A DNA stretch of 64,000 nt from Kribbella turkmenica (GTDB lineage: Bacteria > Actinomycetota > Actinomycetes > Propionibacteriales > Kribbellaceae). Positions 32,341 to 41,073 of the stretch are shown here, piece by piece. The stretch covers positions 1 through 64,000 of the forward strand of contig NZ_SMKR01000012.1 of NCBI RefSeq assembly GCF_004348725.1, in the 5' to 3' direction. Under the pieces are notes generated by a model. That model did no database searches and was not told the DNA's origin. It worked only from the letters and a program-made list of their open reading frames with translations. The first letter of the stretch is position 1, and the number at the start of each line of letters is the position of its first letter. The translations under genes and the position numbers were made by a program.

Positions 32341-32601
32341 AGCTGCGGCGTTCCCGACCCGGACGGGCCTCGAGCTTGCATACCCGGGTAGCCAGTCGAG
32401 CGTCTGCTCGGGGATGTGATCGGTCCCGCCGACGGCGTACATGATCTGCAGGTCCGAAGGATTGTCGATCACGCTACGCACCAGGCAGTCGCGCCAGGCC
32501 TCGGCCTCTGCGAGGAAACCACTGGCGAGAAACGCCTTGAGGGTGAAGGTTGCGGTCAACCGGCTGATCCATTCGGTCCAGAACGCCTCTTTGTCAACGA
32601 G
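32341..32601 (-). pseudogene. Internal fragment of a glycoside hydrolase family 15 enzyme
   Basis: About 87 residues in one frame match the middle of GH15 glucoamylase/trehalase-like enzymes: LKAFLASGFLAEAEAWRDCL, PSDLQIMYAVGGTDHIPEQT, then LDWLPGYASSRPVRVGNAA. In intact enzymes of about 600 aa this region holds a substrate-binding loop (WLPGY-x-GSRPVRIGNAA). Both ends are missing: it starts after VDKEAFWTEW and stops right after GNAA. It lies just upstream of, and in frame with, the reductase gene. Confidence 0.75.
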
Positions 32602-32795
32602 GACGGCGCTGGCTGCTGGAGCGGCTCGACCGGCCGCGTCGCCGCGGCAAAACCGCAAACACGGGCCGGAACGGTGTGCCCGTGAACCAGGGAGGGGACC
32701 AGGGAAGCCCACGGGCGCAACGGATGGCGGAGAGCACCACTCTCAGAGAGGACGACAGACCACAGCGGATCTGTCCCTTTCGAAGGAGTCCCTCC

Positions 32796-33911
32796 ATGAG
32801 CACCTCTCCCTCAGATCCGCCCACGAAGGTCGTCAGCGACGTGTCGCAATCCCACGCGGTCCGGCGCCCCTTCTCGCGCCGTCGATTCGTCGGCACTGCC
32901 GCGGCAGCTACCGGGGTGTCACTGCTCGGCGGGCTGGCGACATCCACCGCCTCCGCAGCGCCGAAGCGGTTGCTGGACGGCATCGGCTCGGTCTCCACCG
33001 CTCCGAGGCTCCCGGCCGGTTTCACCAGGACCTTCAGGAGCCGGTTCATCGAGGCCAACGGCGTCCGCCAGCACGCGGTCATCGGCGGTGACGGTCCCCC
33101 GCTGCTGTTGGTGCACGGCTGGCCGGAGAACTGGTTCGCCTGGCGCTTCCTGATGCCGGCGCTGGCTCGCGACTTCACTGTCATCGCCGTCGACCAGCGC
33201 GGTATCGGGCTGACTGAAAAGACCCGCGACGGGTACGACACAGCTACTTTGGCCGACGACCTGGCCGCACTCATGACCGAACTCGGCCACCAGCAGTTCG
33301 CTGTGGTCGGTCACGACACCGGCTACATCATCGGCTACGCGCTCGCCGCCGACCACCGCGACCGGGTCAGCCGTTTGGTCGTCGCTGAGATCCCCGGACC
33401 ACCGGGAGTTGTAGACCCCGAGCACGCCCCGCCACCCTTGTTCCTTCCCGAGTTCCTCAACAACAGGCTCTGGCACATCCCATTCAACCGCGTCAACGAC
33501 GAGCTGATCGTCGACATGGTTAGAAGCAACGCCGACGCCTTCTACCGCTACGAGTTCACCGTTCAGGGCGGTGGAGCGACGCTGCCGGACTACGCCATCG
33601 ACTACTACGTCAGCCTGTACAACCGCGACCGGAACGCCCTGCGAGCCAGCTTCGGTCTCTATCGTGCATGGGACGCCATCCTGACGCAGAACGGACAACG
33701 CCAGCACACAAAGCTGACGATCCCGGTTCTCGGGATCGGTGGCGAAAACAGCTGGGGTCCTGCCGCGGCAGGGGGCATCAAGCCCGCTGCGAGCGACGTA
33801 CAGACCGCGGTCATCGCCGGCGTCGGGCACTGGGTCGCCGAGCAGGCGCCCGCGCAGATGCTCGAGGTGTTGGGCACGTTCCTGGCCCCGTATCTGAAGG
33901 CCACCGGGTAG
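32796..33911 (+). CDS. Tat-exported alpha/beta hydrolase (epoxide-hydrolase-like)
   Basis: This 371-aa protein opens with a Tat signal (RRPFSRRRFVGTAAAATGVS, cleaved around residue 55 after ASA), so it is exported folded. The catalytic part has HGWPE (108-111, oxyanion), nucleophile Asp174 in VVGHDTGY, a helical cap and catalytic His in GVGHWVAEQAP. An Asp nucleophile and HGWP indicate the epoxide hydrolase/haloalkane dehalogenase group. ATG 32796 has AAGGAG at the right distance; the longer frame from 32676 is not used. It is divergent from the reductase, and the universal stress gene follows by 32 bases. Confidence 0.9.
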   Translation: MSTSPSDPPTKVVSDVSQSHAVRRPFSRRRFVGTAAAATGVSLLGGLATSTASAAPKRLLDGIGSVSTAPRLPAGFTRTFRSRFIEANGVRQHAVIGGDGPPLLLVHGWPENWFAWRFLMPALARDFTVIAVDQRGIGLTEKTRDGYDTATLADDLAALMTELGHQQFAVVGHDTGYIIGYALAADHRDRVSRLVVAEIPGPPGVVDPEHAPPPLFLPEFLNNRLWHIPFNRVNDELIVDMVRSNADAFYRYEFTVQGGGATLPDYAIDYYVSLYNRDRNALRASFGLYRAWDAILTQNGQRQHTKLTIPVLGIGGENSWGPAAAGGIKPAASDVQTAVIAGVGHWVAEQAPAQMLEVLGTFLAPYLKATG

Positions 33912-33943
33912 ACCCCGCATCCTCTGGCCCAAGGGAACCGCTC

Positions 33944-34849
33944 ATGTATCACTTGGACGCACTACGCCGCGAACGGCCTCGAACCACCTCTTTCGTCCTG
34001 GTGGCCGTTGACAGCCCGACGGACGGTGTCGACGCCGTCGCCTGGGCTGCGGCCGAAGCATCGGCTCGGCAGGCGACCCTCCACATTCTGCACGTCATTC
34101 CCTGGGAACCGTTCGGACTTGACTACGTCGGACAGGGCGACGCCGGCGCGTACGACGCCGCCCAGCGATTGCCGGACAAGGCCGCGGAGCGCGCCCGACG
34201 GGTTGCGCCCCACGTCGCGATCACCACCCGGATCCATACCGGCGAGCCCGCCCGCGCTATCGCGCTCGAGGGTGACCGAGCAGACCTGATCGTGCTGGGT
34301 CGCGGCGCCACCTGTCACCCCCGCCGTCGTTCGAGAAGGTCAGTGACCCTGCAGGTCGCCGCCCGGTCGCAGCGGCCCGTCGCCGTGGTTGGCGACGCCG
34401 GGACGCCGCAACCCGGGAGCGCCGCCGGCCGGGTCGTCGCTGTGATGCCCTCCGATCACGATCCAGCACGCGGCATGGGCTGTCCTGGGAGCTGCCTTCA
34501 ACGCTGCTCACCGGCGTGGGATCGGAGTCATTGTGGTTGTCGACGCGCCCGACGCGCCACAGCGGGCGGAACCACCGTCGACGACCTCGTGCGGCAACAC
34601 ATGTACGTCTTCTTCGACATCGATCTGCAACGACAGCCGTTGACTGGTCCACGCGGTTCTCTCTTGACGCACGCATCACGGTCCGCCGCCCTCGTCGTGT
34701 TCGCCGTGCCCGAGAGCCGAGTCGCCCGGTGGCGATGCAGATCCGCCATCGGTCGGCTGCTCCAAACCATCCCGGCCCTCATCACGTTCGTTCACCATCG
34801 CCCCAGTCCTCTGCTGCACAGAACGAGCCCTCTCGGCGGCCCTCGATAA
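33944..34849 (+). CDS. Universal stress protein, two domains, with compensating frameshifts
   Basis: The frame is 301 aa from ATG 33944 (AAGGGAAC upstream). Domain 1 is a normal UspA fold: FVLVAVDSPTDGVDAVAWAA then ADLIVLGRGA, although the G-x2-G-x9-GS nucleotide motif is altered (GRGATCHPRRRSRRSVTLQV). Domain 2 begins GRVVAVMPSDHD, then reads nonsense from about 34458 to 34565, and resumes as VDDLVRQHMYVFFDID then SRSAALVVFAVPES and ITFVHHRP. In the nonsense stretch another frame gives AWAVLGAAFNAAHRRGIGVI then VVVDAPDAP, the missing helix and strand. So two opposite frameshifts keep the ends in frame. Confidence 0.7.
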   Translation: MYHLDALRRERPRTTSFVLVAVDSPTDGVDAVAWAAAEASARQATLHILHVIPWEPFGLDYVGQGDAGAYDAAQRLPDKAAERARRVAPHVAITTRIHTGEPARAIALEGDRADLIVLGRGATCHPRRRSRRSVTLQVAARSQRPVAVVGDAGTPQPGSAAGRVVAVMPSDHDPARGMGCPGSCLQRCSPAWDRSHCGCRRARRATAGGTTVDDLVRQHMYVFFDIDLQRQPLTGPRGSLLTHASRSAALVVFAVPESRVARWRCRSAIGRLLQTIPALITFVHHRPSPLLHRTSPLGGPR

Positions 34850-34911
34850 CTGGCTCCAGCACCGTCCCGACCCATCAGCCGATCGACGCGAACACATCGT
34901 GGGACGACTTG

Positions 34912-35422
34912 ATGCAGAATCACTTCGCACAGATTTACTGGCTCGCCTGCGGCTTGACCTGTGATCGTCATGACGCCTGCGACCTCACCCAGGACGTCTT
35001 CGTTCAGGTCTTCCGCAGCGTGGCGACGTACGCGCCCGGAAACTTCGACGGGTGGCTGTACCGGATCACGGTGAACCTGTTTCGTTCCCAGGTCCGTCGC
35101 GACCGTAGAGTCCGGCTACAGCGATTTCGTGAGGATGTCGTCGACCAGCACACGGCTGGTCGGCAGAACCCGGAGGAACTGCTGGCGGATTCGGATCGTC
35201 GACAACGACAGCCGTGATGCCCTGGCGGACCTGCCTCCCGAATACCGCGTCGCCGTGTTGCTCAGAGACATCGACGGTCTGAGCAACAAGGAGGTCGCGC
35301 CCGTTCTCGACATCAAACCAGGCACCGTTGGCAGCCGCCTGCACCGCGGACGTGCGCGACTGCGCGCTGCCCTTGCCCACCGCGCTCCGCCATTGGCATC
35401 ACGGGGAGGACTTCATGCGTAG
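34912..35422 (+). pseudogene. ECF RNA polymerase sigma factor (SigE-like), frameshifted
   Basis: Region 2 is in one frame: MQNHFAQIYWLACGLTCDRH then CDLTQDVFVQVFRSVATYAP and FDGWLYRITVNLFRSQVRRD, ending at TGA 35215-35217. Region 4 is in the next frame: SRDALADLPPEYRVAVLLRD then LSNKEVAPVLDIKPGTVGSR and LHRGRARLRAAL, ending at TAG 35422. Removing one base near 35193 would join NPEELLADS to IVDNDSRDA and restore the chain. The normal N-terminal ~20 residues before WDDL also lack a start codon in frame; ATG 34912 is the first. Such factors steer stress-response transcription. Its end overlaps the NDH-2 start by 8 bases. Confidence 0.8.
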
Positions 35423-36764
35423 GATCCTGATCGTCGGTGGCGGCTACGCCGGCTTCTACGCGGCGTGGAAACTGGAGAAGAGACTCCGGTCGGGCGACGC
35501 CGAGGTCACTCTCGTGGACCGCCGACCGTACATGACCTATCAGCCCTTCCTCCCCGAAGTGGTGGCTGGTTCGATCGAGGCGCGACACGCAGCGGTGTCG
35601 CATCGGCGTCATCTAAGCCGCACCCGCCTGGTCGCCGGCATGGTGACCGCGATCGATCACGCGCACCGTGTGGTGACGGTGGCGCACGTCGACGGGCACG
35701 GCATCGAACTCGGGTACGACGTCATCGTCGTCACAGCTGGAGCCGTCACCCGCAAATTCGCCGTACCTGGTATCGCCGAGCAGGCGATCGGCCTCAAGAA
35801 CGTCGAAGAGGCCGTTGCCATCCGGGACAAGTTGCTCACCGCGTTCGACCTGGCCTCCGGTCTCGCGCCCGGGCCACGCCGCCGCAAACTGCTCACAGTC
35901 ACCTTCGTCGGCGGCGGATTCACCGGAGTCGAAGGCTTCGGCGAGCTATTGTCACTCGCTACCGCGCTACTCAAGCGCTACCCGGAGGTGAGCCGGGACG
36001 AGCTGCGGTTCCACCTCGTCGAGGCGTCAGGCCGGATCCTGCCCGAAGTCACCGACCGGCCGGGACGCTGGGTGGTGAACTCACTGGAACGGCGCGGTGC
36101 CAGCGTCCACCTGAACACACAGGTGACCTCAACAGTCGGCGGGCACGTTGTGCTCTCTACCGGCGAGGAGTTCGACTCCGAGCTGATCGTGTGGACCACC
36201 GGCAACGGCGTCAATCCCGTCATCGGCAGGCACACCGATCTACCCGTCGACCAACGCGGCCTGATCGTCGTACGGCCCGACCTGCGGGTCGGCACCGACG
36301 ACGACCCCGTGCCCGATGCCTGGGCTGCGGGCGACGACGCCGCGGTGCCCGATCTCGCGTCGCCTGTTCCGGGCGCGCTCACGGTGCCGAACGCCCAGCA
36401 TGCCTACCGGCAGGGGAAACTCCTCGCGCGCAACATCGCCGCCACCCTGAAGGGCAAGCGACCGAGGAAGTACCTCCACCACAGCCTGGGCGCGATCGCG
36501 ACTCTCGGCATCGGCCGCGGCATCTTCCAGTACGGGCGCCTTGTCATCACCGGGTTGCCAGCCTGGCTGATGCACCGGGGCTACCACGTACTGGCCGTCC
36601 CCAGCTGGGAGCGCAAGATCCGGGTCCTCGCGATCTGGCTGACCGCGGCCGTGTTCGGCCGGGACATCGTCTCGCTGGCCTCGGTACAACATCCACGCGC
36701 AGCCTTCGTCACCGGCGGCGAGTCGACCGTTCCGACCGAGAGCGTGTCGCGAACAGCGGAGTAG
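35415..36764 (+). CDS. Type II NADH dehydrogenase-like FAD oxidoreductase
   Basis: This 449-aa protein opens MRRILIVGGGYAGFYAAWKL with the FAD GxGxxG site (8-13). It has a second nucleotide site TVTFVGGGFTGVEGFGEL for NADH, and DAWAAGDDAAVPD for the FAD pyrophosphate. The C-terminal LHHSLGAIATLGIGRGIFQY, YHVLAVPSWERKIRVLAIW tail is the membrane-binding amphipathic region of NDH-2 enzymes. It passes electrons from NADH to quinone without pumping protons. GGGGAGG lies 6 bases upstream of ATG 35415, which sits inside the end of the sigma-factor gene, implying coupling before that gene decayed. Confidence 0.9.
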   Translation: MRRILIVGGGYAGFYAAWKLEKRLRSGDAEVTLVDRRPYMTYQPFLPEVVAGSIEARHAAVSHRRHLSRTRLVAGMVTAIDHAHRVVTVAHVDGHGIELGYDVIVVTAGAVTRKFAVPGIAEQAIGLKNVEEAVAIRDKLLTAFDLASGLAPGPRRRKLLTVTFVGGGFTGVEGFGELLSLATALLKRYPEVSRDELRFHLVEASGRILPEVTDRPGRWVVNSLERRGASVHLNTQVTSTVGGHVVLSTGEEFDSELIVWTTGNGVNPVIGRHTDLPVDQRGLIVVRPDLRVGTDDDPVPDAWAAGDDAAVPDLASPVPGALTVPNAQHAYRQGKLLARNIAATLKGKRPRKYLHHSLGAIATLGIGRGIFQYGRLVITGLPAWLMHRGYHVLAVPSWERKIRVLAIWLTAAVFGRDIVSLASVQHPRAAFVTGGESTVPTESVSRTAE

Positions 36765-36780
36765 TCGAGGCCGAACTGAC

Positions 36781-36900
36781 CTACCCCAACATGGCGACGA
36801 CCACGAGCACCGCCGCCGTGAGTGGCGCCACCATCAGCCCGAGCCCAATGCCTTGTGCCACGATCCCTGACAGGATCGTGCCGACATAGCCGGAGCCAGG
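36781..36900 (-). pseudogene. Scrap of a DHA2-type MFS transporter
   Basis: The minus strand reads GYVGTILSGIVAQGIGLGLM then VAPLTAAVLVVVAMLG and stop. Drug:H+ antiporter-2 proteins have a helix very like this (LPGIVxFGLGLGLMVAPLTATVLA) in their second half. Here it is cut off on both sides. Only about 35 residues support the call. Confidence 0.5.
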
Positions 36901-36954
36901 CAGCCCTGCGCCAGCCACACCTGAGCGCCTGCGATCAGCGCGACCCAGCGGCCT

Positions 36955-37080
36955 GGGGGAATCGGTCGTGATCAACCCTAACGACTTCGGCGTCACCTGG
37001 AACGCGCTCGAGGGCGGCGTCGTCCTCGTCTCCGAGAAGGTCACCTTGAAGATCGAGTCTCTGTCATCCGGAACGCGTGA
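36955..37080 (+). pseudogene. C-terminal fragment of a YceI family protein
   Basis: ESVVINPNDFGVTWNALEGG then VVLVSEKVTLKIES and stop is nearly the same as the end of the intact YceI gene at 41074-41625 (STVINRKDFGVTWNAMLEGG then GVLVSEKITLEIE). The first ~140 residues are absent. It is followed by a second shared gene, so a two-gene module was duplicated. Confidence 0.8.
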
Positions 37081-37089
37081 TCCTCGGCC

Positions 37090-37404
37090 ATGCACGGCGC
37101 GGATGATGTCGCCGTGTCCGACGGCGAGGCGGTCGCACCGGCGCTCGTGGAGCGGGTGTTGACGGTCGGCGAACTGGTGTACGCCGACGGCGCGACGCAG
37201 GTCTTCGACACCAACGGCGGGACGACATACGTCGAGAACGGTCGACCGACCCAGTGGCACACCGACGGGGACGGCCAGTTCGGCTCATTCTGGCCACCCA
37301 GCCACCGCAACACCTACGACCTGCGCTGGTCGAGGACGGCATCGTCGTCAGGCTCCGCCTCACCGAGCGCCCGTACACGATTCGACGGCCGCTACCGACA
37401 TTGA
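37090..37404 (+). pseudogene. FWPPS-motif hypothetical protein, copy 1, frameshifted end
   Basis: The frame (104 aa) reads VLTVGELVYADGATQVFDTN then GGTTYVENGRPTQWHTDGDG and FGSFWPPSHRNTYDLRW, and then loses sense. One missing base after DLRW (near 37328) hides the natural end VEDGIVVRLRLTERP in the next frame. The intact form would be a small beta-rich protein of unknown function. A second damaged copy is at 41633-41911, also after a YceI gene. ATG 37090 lies 10 bases after the YceI stop. Confidence 0.65.
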
Positions 37405-37524
37405 TCGCGAGCCCCCCGGGCCGAGTAGACCCGGGAGCAGACCAGGGCCTTCCACGGGCGCCCCGTCAAGATCAGAAGAGCAGGCTCAGTGGCGTCACCA
37501 ACCGCATCAGGTCTCGCGAAAGAG

Positions 37525-37605
37525 ATCCTGACCACCTTGCGGCCTGGCAGGTGCCGGACCTCTGCACGACCGAGATCCGTGCGGCCTTCAGATCGCGGCG
37601 CCAAG
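37525..37605 (+). pseudogene. C-terminal scrap of an epoxide hydrolase
   Basis: HLAAWQVPDLCTTEIRAAFR just upstream of the intact epoxide hydrolase matches the last residues of that protein (HFAAWEEPELFTTEVRAAFS). The catalytic His-Phe-Ala-Ala-Trp context is retained apart from H-L. It shows that a second hydrolase gene once stood in tandem and was lost apart from its tail. Confidence 0.72.
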
Positions 37606-37613
37606 GAGGCGAG

Positions 37614-38810
37614 ATGAGCACCACCCTCGACACCACGACCGGGATTCAGTCTTTCCAGGTCGACGTTCCACAGGAGCAGATCGACGACTTGCGCCGGCGC
37701 ATCGCGGCCACGCGCTGGCCCAGCAAGGAACTCGTCGGAGACCGATCGCAGGGCGTGCAGCTGACGACCCTGCAGGAACTCGCCCGCTACTGGACGAGCG
37801 AGTACGACTGGCGCAAGTGCGAGGCCAGACTGAACGCACTACCGCAGTTCACCACCGAGATCGACGGGGTCGAAATCCACTTCGTCCACGTCAGGTCGCG
37901 GCATGAGAACGCGTTGCCGCTGATCATGACCCATGGCTGGCCCGGCTCAGTCATCGAACTACTCGACACAGTCGGCCCGCTCACCGACCCGACCGCTCAC
38001 GGCGGCAAGGCCGAAGACGCATTCCATCTCGTGCTGCCGTCCTTGCCCGGCTACGGTTTCTCTGGCGAGCCAACCGAACTCGGCTGGGAGAACGGCCCCA
38101 TCGCACAAGCCTGGGCGAAGCTCATGGATCGCCTCGGGTACACCCGCTACGTTGCCCAGGGTGGCGATGTCGGTGCCGCGGTCACGGACGCGATGGGGCG
38201 CCAAGGGCCCGACGGGCTGGTGGGAATCCACGTCAACCTGCTTGCGACGGCGCTGGGCATCGTCGATCTGCTGCCGGCCGAGTCCGAGCAGGAACGCGCT
38301 GCGCACGCCGCGCTCAAAACGTTCACCACGGACGGCTTCGGCTACTTCCTGGAGCAGTCCACCCGGCCGCAGACGATTGGCTACTCCCTGCTGGATTCAC
38401 CCATCGGACTGGCGGCGTGGATGCTCGACCATGACACGGACAGCTACTACAAGATCTCTCGCGCGTTCGTCGACGGCGAGCCCGTCGGCAACCTGACCCG
38501 GGACAGCATCCTCGATAACATCACGCTGTACTGGCTGACCGGCACCGGCGCCTCGGCCGCCAGGTGGTACTGGGAGTTCGGACAATTCCTACACGGAGCG
38601 GCCGGCCATGCTCCTCCGCCGGTTTCGGCTCCCGTCGGCTTCACAACGTTCCCGGGCGAAATCTGGGCTGCCCCGCGCAGTTGGGTCGAGACCGTCTACC
38701 CCGGCGTCGCCTACTTCAACGAGGTCGACAGCGGCGGCCACTTCGCCGCCTGGGAGGAGCCGGAGCTCTTCACGACTGAGGTGCGGGCCGCATTCAGTTC
38801 ACTACGGTAG
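37614..38810 (+). CDS. Epoxide hydrolase family protein (with EHN domain)
   Basis: This 398-aa protein has an N-terminal epoxide-hydrolase EHN domain (FQVDVPQEQIDDLRRRIAAT, LQELARYWTSEYDWRKCEAR), oxyanion motif HGWPGS (107-112), nucleophile Asp185 in AQGGDVGAAVT and catalytic His near 376 in GGHFAAWEEPEL. The family opens epoxides to diols, and bacterial members also act on related substrates. AAGGAGG stands before ATG 37614. Immediately upstream is the tail of a former tandem copy; a further fragment lies at 61.9 kb. Confidence 0.92.
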   Translation: MSTTLDTTTGIQSFQVDVPQEQIDDLRRRIAATRWPSKELVGDRSQGVQLTTLQELARYWTSEYDWRKCEARLNALPQFTTEIDGVEIHFVHVRSRHENALPLIMTHGWPGSVIELLDTVGPLTDPTAHGGKAEDAFHLVLPSLPGYGFSGEPTELGWENGPIAQAWAKLMDRLGYTRYVAQGGDVGAAVTDAMGRQGPDGLVGIHVNLLATALGIVDLLPAESEQERAAHAALKTFTTDGFGYFLEQSTRPQTIGYSLLDSPIGLAAWMLDHDTDSYYKISRAFVDGEPVGNLTRDSILDNITLYWLTGTGASAARWYWEFGQFLHGAAGHAPPPVSAPVGFTTFPGEIWAAPRSWVETVYPGVAYFNEVDSGGHFAAWEEPELFTTEVRAAFSSLR

Positions 38811-38925
38811 CGGCAACACGGCCGATGCCCTCCTGCACCGCCGCGATCCGTCTGGCGCAACGGGGGCGCGTTGCTTACCCCTGCTGTCACCACGCCGACC
38901 CGACTCCCGCGCTCATGGCAGAAAC

Positions 38926-38948
38926 GCCCGACGGGTACACCGTCGGGC
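38926..38948. terminator. Hairpin after the epoxide hydrolase gene
   Basis: GCCCGACGG (38926-38934) and CCGTCGGGC (38940-38948) form a perfect 9-bp stem with a 5-base loop. It lies 116 bases after the epoxide hydrolase stop. The rest of 38811-39083 holds no recognised gene. Confidence 0.65.
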
Positions 38949-39083
38949 ATCTCCATCGGGAGTCGGGCAAGGCGCCCGTTCATGCCACGCATGGCAATGG
39001 CCGGGCTGTCCACGACCGGACCCGCGAGGGTCTCGCACAGCGCCTGCTCAACTCTGCATCGAACTGATTGTGTTGGAGGAGTT

Positions 39084-39789
39084 ATGCGGTTGACATCGAT
39101 CGGGCGCCCGCTTACAGCCGGGCTCCTGGCCATTCTCCTGGTCGTTGCAGCGGCCATCTACGTTGTTGATGACGATGGCGGCAGTGGATCGGGCACCACC
39201 GCACAGACCAGGGGTCGAATCACAATCTGGACGTCGAACAACGCCGAGGAGGTGGCCTGGGGCAACCAGATGGTCGCTGCCTGGAACTCGTCTCACTCGG
39301 ACCAGAAGATCACCGCCCAGGAGATTCCAGCCGGCAAGAGTTCCGAAGAGGTCCTCGGTGCGGCCATCACAGCGGGCAACGCGCCCCGCCTGATCTTCAA
39401 CACATCACCCGCGTCGGTATCGCAGTTCCAGAAGCAGGGTGGCCTGGTGGCGCTCGACAGCCTCGATGACGGTACGTCGTATGTCGAGGACCGCAGCGGC
39501 ACGGCCGCCGGGCAGTACAAGTCGAACGATGGCAAGTACTTCCAGCTGCCGTGGAAGTCGAACCCAGTAATGATCTTCTACGACAAGAAGGCCTTCGCAA
39601 AGGCGGGCCTGGATCCGGACAGGCCGGAGCTGGCCACCTACGACCAATTTCTCACCAGCTCGCGGAAGCTGGTCGCGACGCAAGCCGCGAAATTCGCGCC
39701 ACCCATCGCCTGAGGTCAAGAAGGTCGCCGCGTTCTGGCGGACGATGTACGCCGACAAACTCGCGGCCCAGGAGAAGGACGGGCAGTGA
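39084..39789 (+). pseudogene. Extracellular solute-binding protein with internal deletion
   Basis: ATG 39084 (TTGGAGGAG upstream) starts a family-1 sugar-binding protein: a membrane-anchor N-terminus, then RITIWTSNNAEEVAWGNQMV, and FQLPWKSNPVMIFYDKKAFA, GLDPDRPELATYDQFLTSSR. At about 39705 it breaks off and ends at TGA 39711-39713 (209 aa). Another frame then gives the normal C-terminus VKKVAAFWRTMYADKLAAQE to TGA 39787-39789. Intact proteins have about 430 aa, so about 200 residues were deleted and the reading frame lost. No permease genes are next to it. Confidence 0.85.
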
Positions 39790-39858
39790 TGCGAAGAACG
39801 AGCGTTCCGGTCCCTGCCCCCAATGTGGGTAAAGCTCCGGCCCGGCCGTCCACGGTGC

Positions 39859-40890
39859 TCATGGCTCCGTCCTCGCGATCCGCCGGCCGGCCAGCACCCG
39901 AACGGCAAAGTCGCGAAGAGTGCAACCGAGGATGGCCAGGATTGACACCGTGCAGACAGTCAGGATCAGCCAGGCAACAACCTCCCAACCGTCGAACTCG
40001 AGGCCGGCTGCCCAGCGGACTCCAATGGCGCCCGCTACCGCGAGCGGGAAGGTGAAGACCCAGTGCTGCGAGCTGAACGGCAGCCGCAGGTAGTCGGGCA
40101 CGAAGAAGAGTTGGACCAGCAGGGTGAAAACGGTGACGCCGCCGACCGCCGCCTGCAGATGATCGATCTCGCCGTTCGTGATGGCGAACCATGCGAGGCT
40201 GGCTGTTCCTGGCGGCGACAACAGGATGGAAAGGACGGGCTTGAAGGGCTCCGGAAGCGGTGTACCGAAGAACAGGCGACTGGTGATGACGGCTCCCAGA
40301 AGCAACCAGAAGTAGGTCCCGACGCCGAACACCGCGATGGCCGCGGAGCGGTCGCCCACGGCAACCAGGCCGATGGCGGCGATGAACGGGCCCGCCACCA
40401 CCGGCAGGAAGTAGCCCGGGTGCATCGCGTCCTGCTCCAGCGGCGCGCTGAGCCAGTGCGCCACCAACGCCGCTGCATTGATCGCGAGCGCGGCAACGGC
40501 GACGTAGGTCAGCCACTGAGCGGCTTGGCCGAGGCCGGTCGCGTAGCGCGCGATCAGGAGGATCGCGATCACCGGGACGTAGGCAGTGAGCGGGCCGAAC
40601 AGCGGATGGCGGAGATCCACCTTGAACCCGCCGGAGTCGTTCCGGATAGCGCCGACGACGTACATGCCGGTAAAGGTCGCCCAGACGACGGCGGAGGCCG
40701 CGTACGCCAGGTCGGCGGGTGCCGCTGGCGCGCCGAGGTGCCGGCCCGCCGCCTCCCAGGCACCACCCAGCCCGGCCAGGCCGAGCGGGATCGAGAACAA
40801 GGCGATGGGCAGTACCGAACCCGAGAACCTGGCCGCGTGCTTCGCGGCCGGCGAAACCGATGTCTTCGAAGCTGTGCTTGTGGATGTCAT
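39859..40890 (-). CDS. TDT family transporter (SLAC1/TehA-like)
   Basis: This 343-aa membrane protein has about ten helices: FSGSVLPIALFSIPLGLAGL, HPLFGPLTAYVPVIAILLIA, HPGYFLPVVAGPFIAAIGLV, TYFWLLLGAVITSRLFFGTP and LSPPGTASLAWFAI. These are features of the tellurite-resistance/dicarboxylate transporter (SLAC1) fold, which conducts or exports anions such as tellurite-related species, sulfite, malate or chloride. The substrate here is open. ATG 40890 fits the start of the first helix. It is divergent from YceI across 183 bases. Confidence 0.88.
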   Translation of the reverse strand: MTSTSTASKTSVSPAAKHAARFSGSVLPIALFSIPLGLAGLGGAWEAAGRHLGAPAAPADLAYAASAVVWATFTGMYVVGAIRNDSGGFKVDLRHPLFGPLTAYVPVIAILLIARYATGLGQAAQWLTYVAVAALAINAAALVAHWLSAPLEQDAMHPGYFLPVVAGPFIAAIGLVAVGDRSAAIAVFGVGTYFWLLLGAVITSRLFFGTPLPEPFKPVLSILLSPPGTASLAWFAITNGEIDHLQAAVGGVTVFTLLVQLFFVPDYLRLPFSSQHWVFTFPLAVAGAIGVRWAAGLEFDGWEVVAWLILTVCTVSILAILGCTLRDFAVRVLAGRRIARTEP

Positions 40891-41073
40891 CGTCTCCCAC
40901 TCTCGATTGCCGTACGAGCACGATCGCCGTCGGCGGCCCCGCGACGAACCAGGGAGGCCCCCTGGCTGTGCCCCTGGGCGCGACCCGTGGATCGGCCAGT
41001 GTCTCCTCCGGGCGCGATCGTTGGCCCGACGGAGCCAAGCTGAGACGCAGCCAGCTACCAGCGAGGAGACACC

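Noticed and set aside
31291-32712. 473-aa fusion of GH15 piece and reductase
   Set aside because: The GH15 part is a truncated fragment; the reductase has its own start with a ribosome binding site at 32220.
37415-37435. CCCGGG-N9-CCCGGG as a terminator
   Set aside because: Only a 6-bp self-complementary stem, frequent by chance at this GC content; not near a gene end.
38825-39067. 80-aa plus frame between epoxide hydrolase and binding protein
   Set aside because: It spans a perfect terminator hairpin and shows no protein-like pattern.
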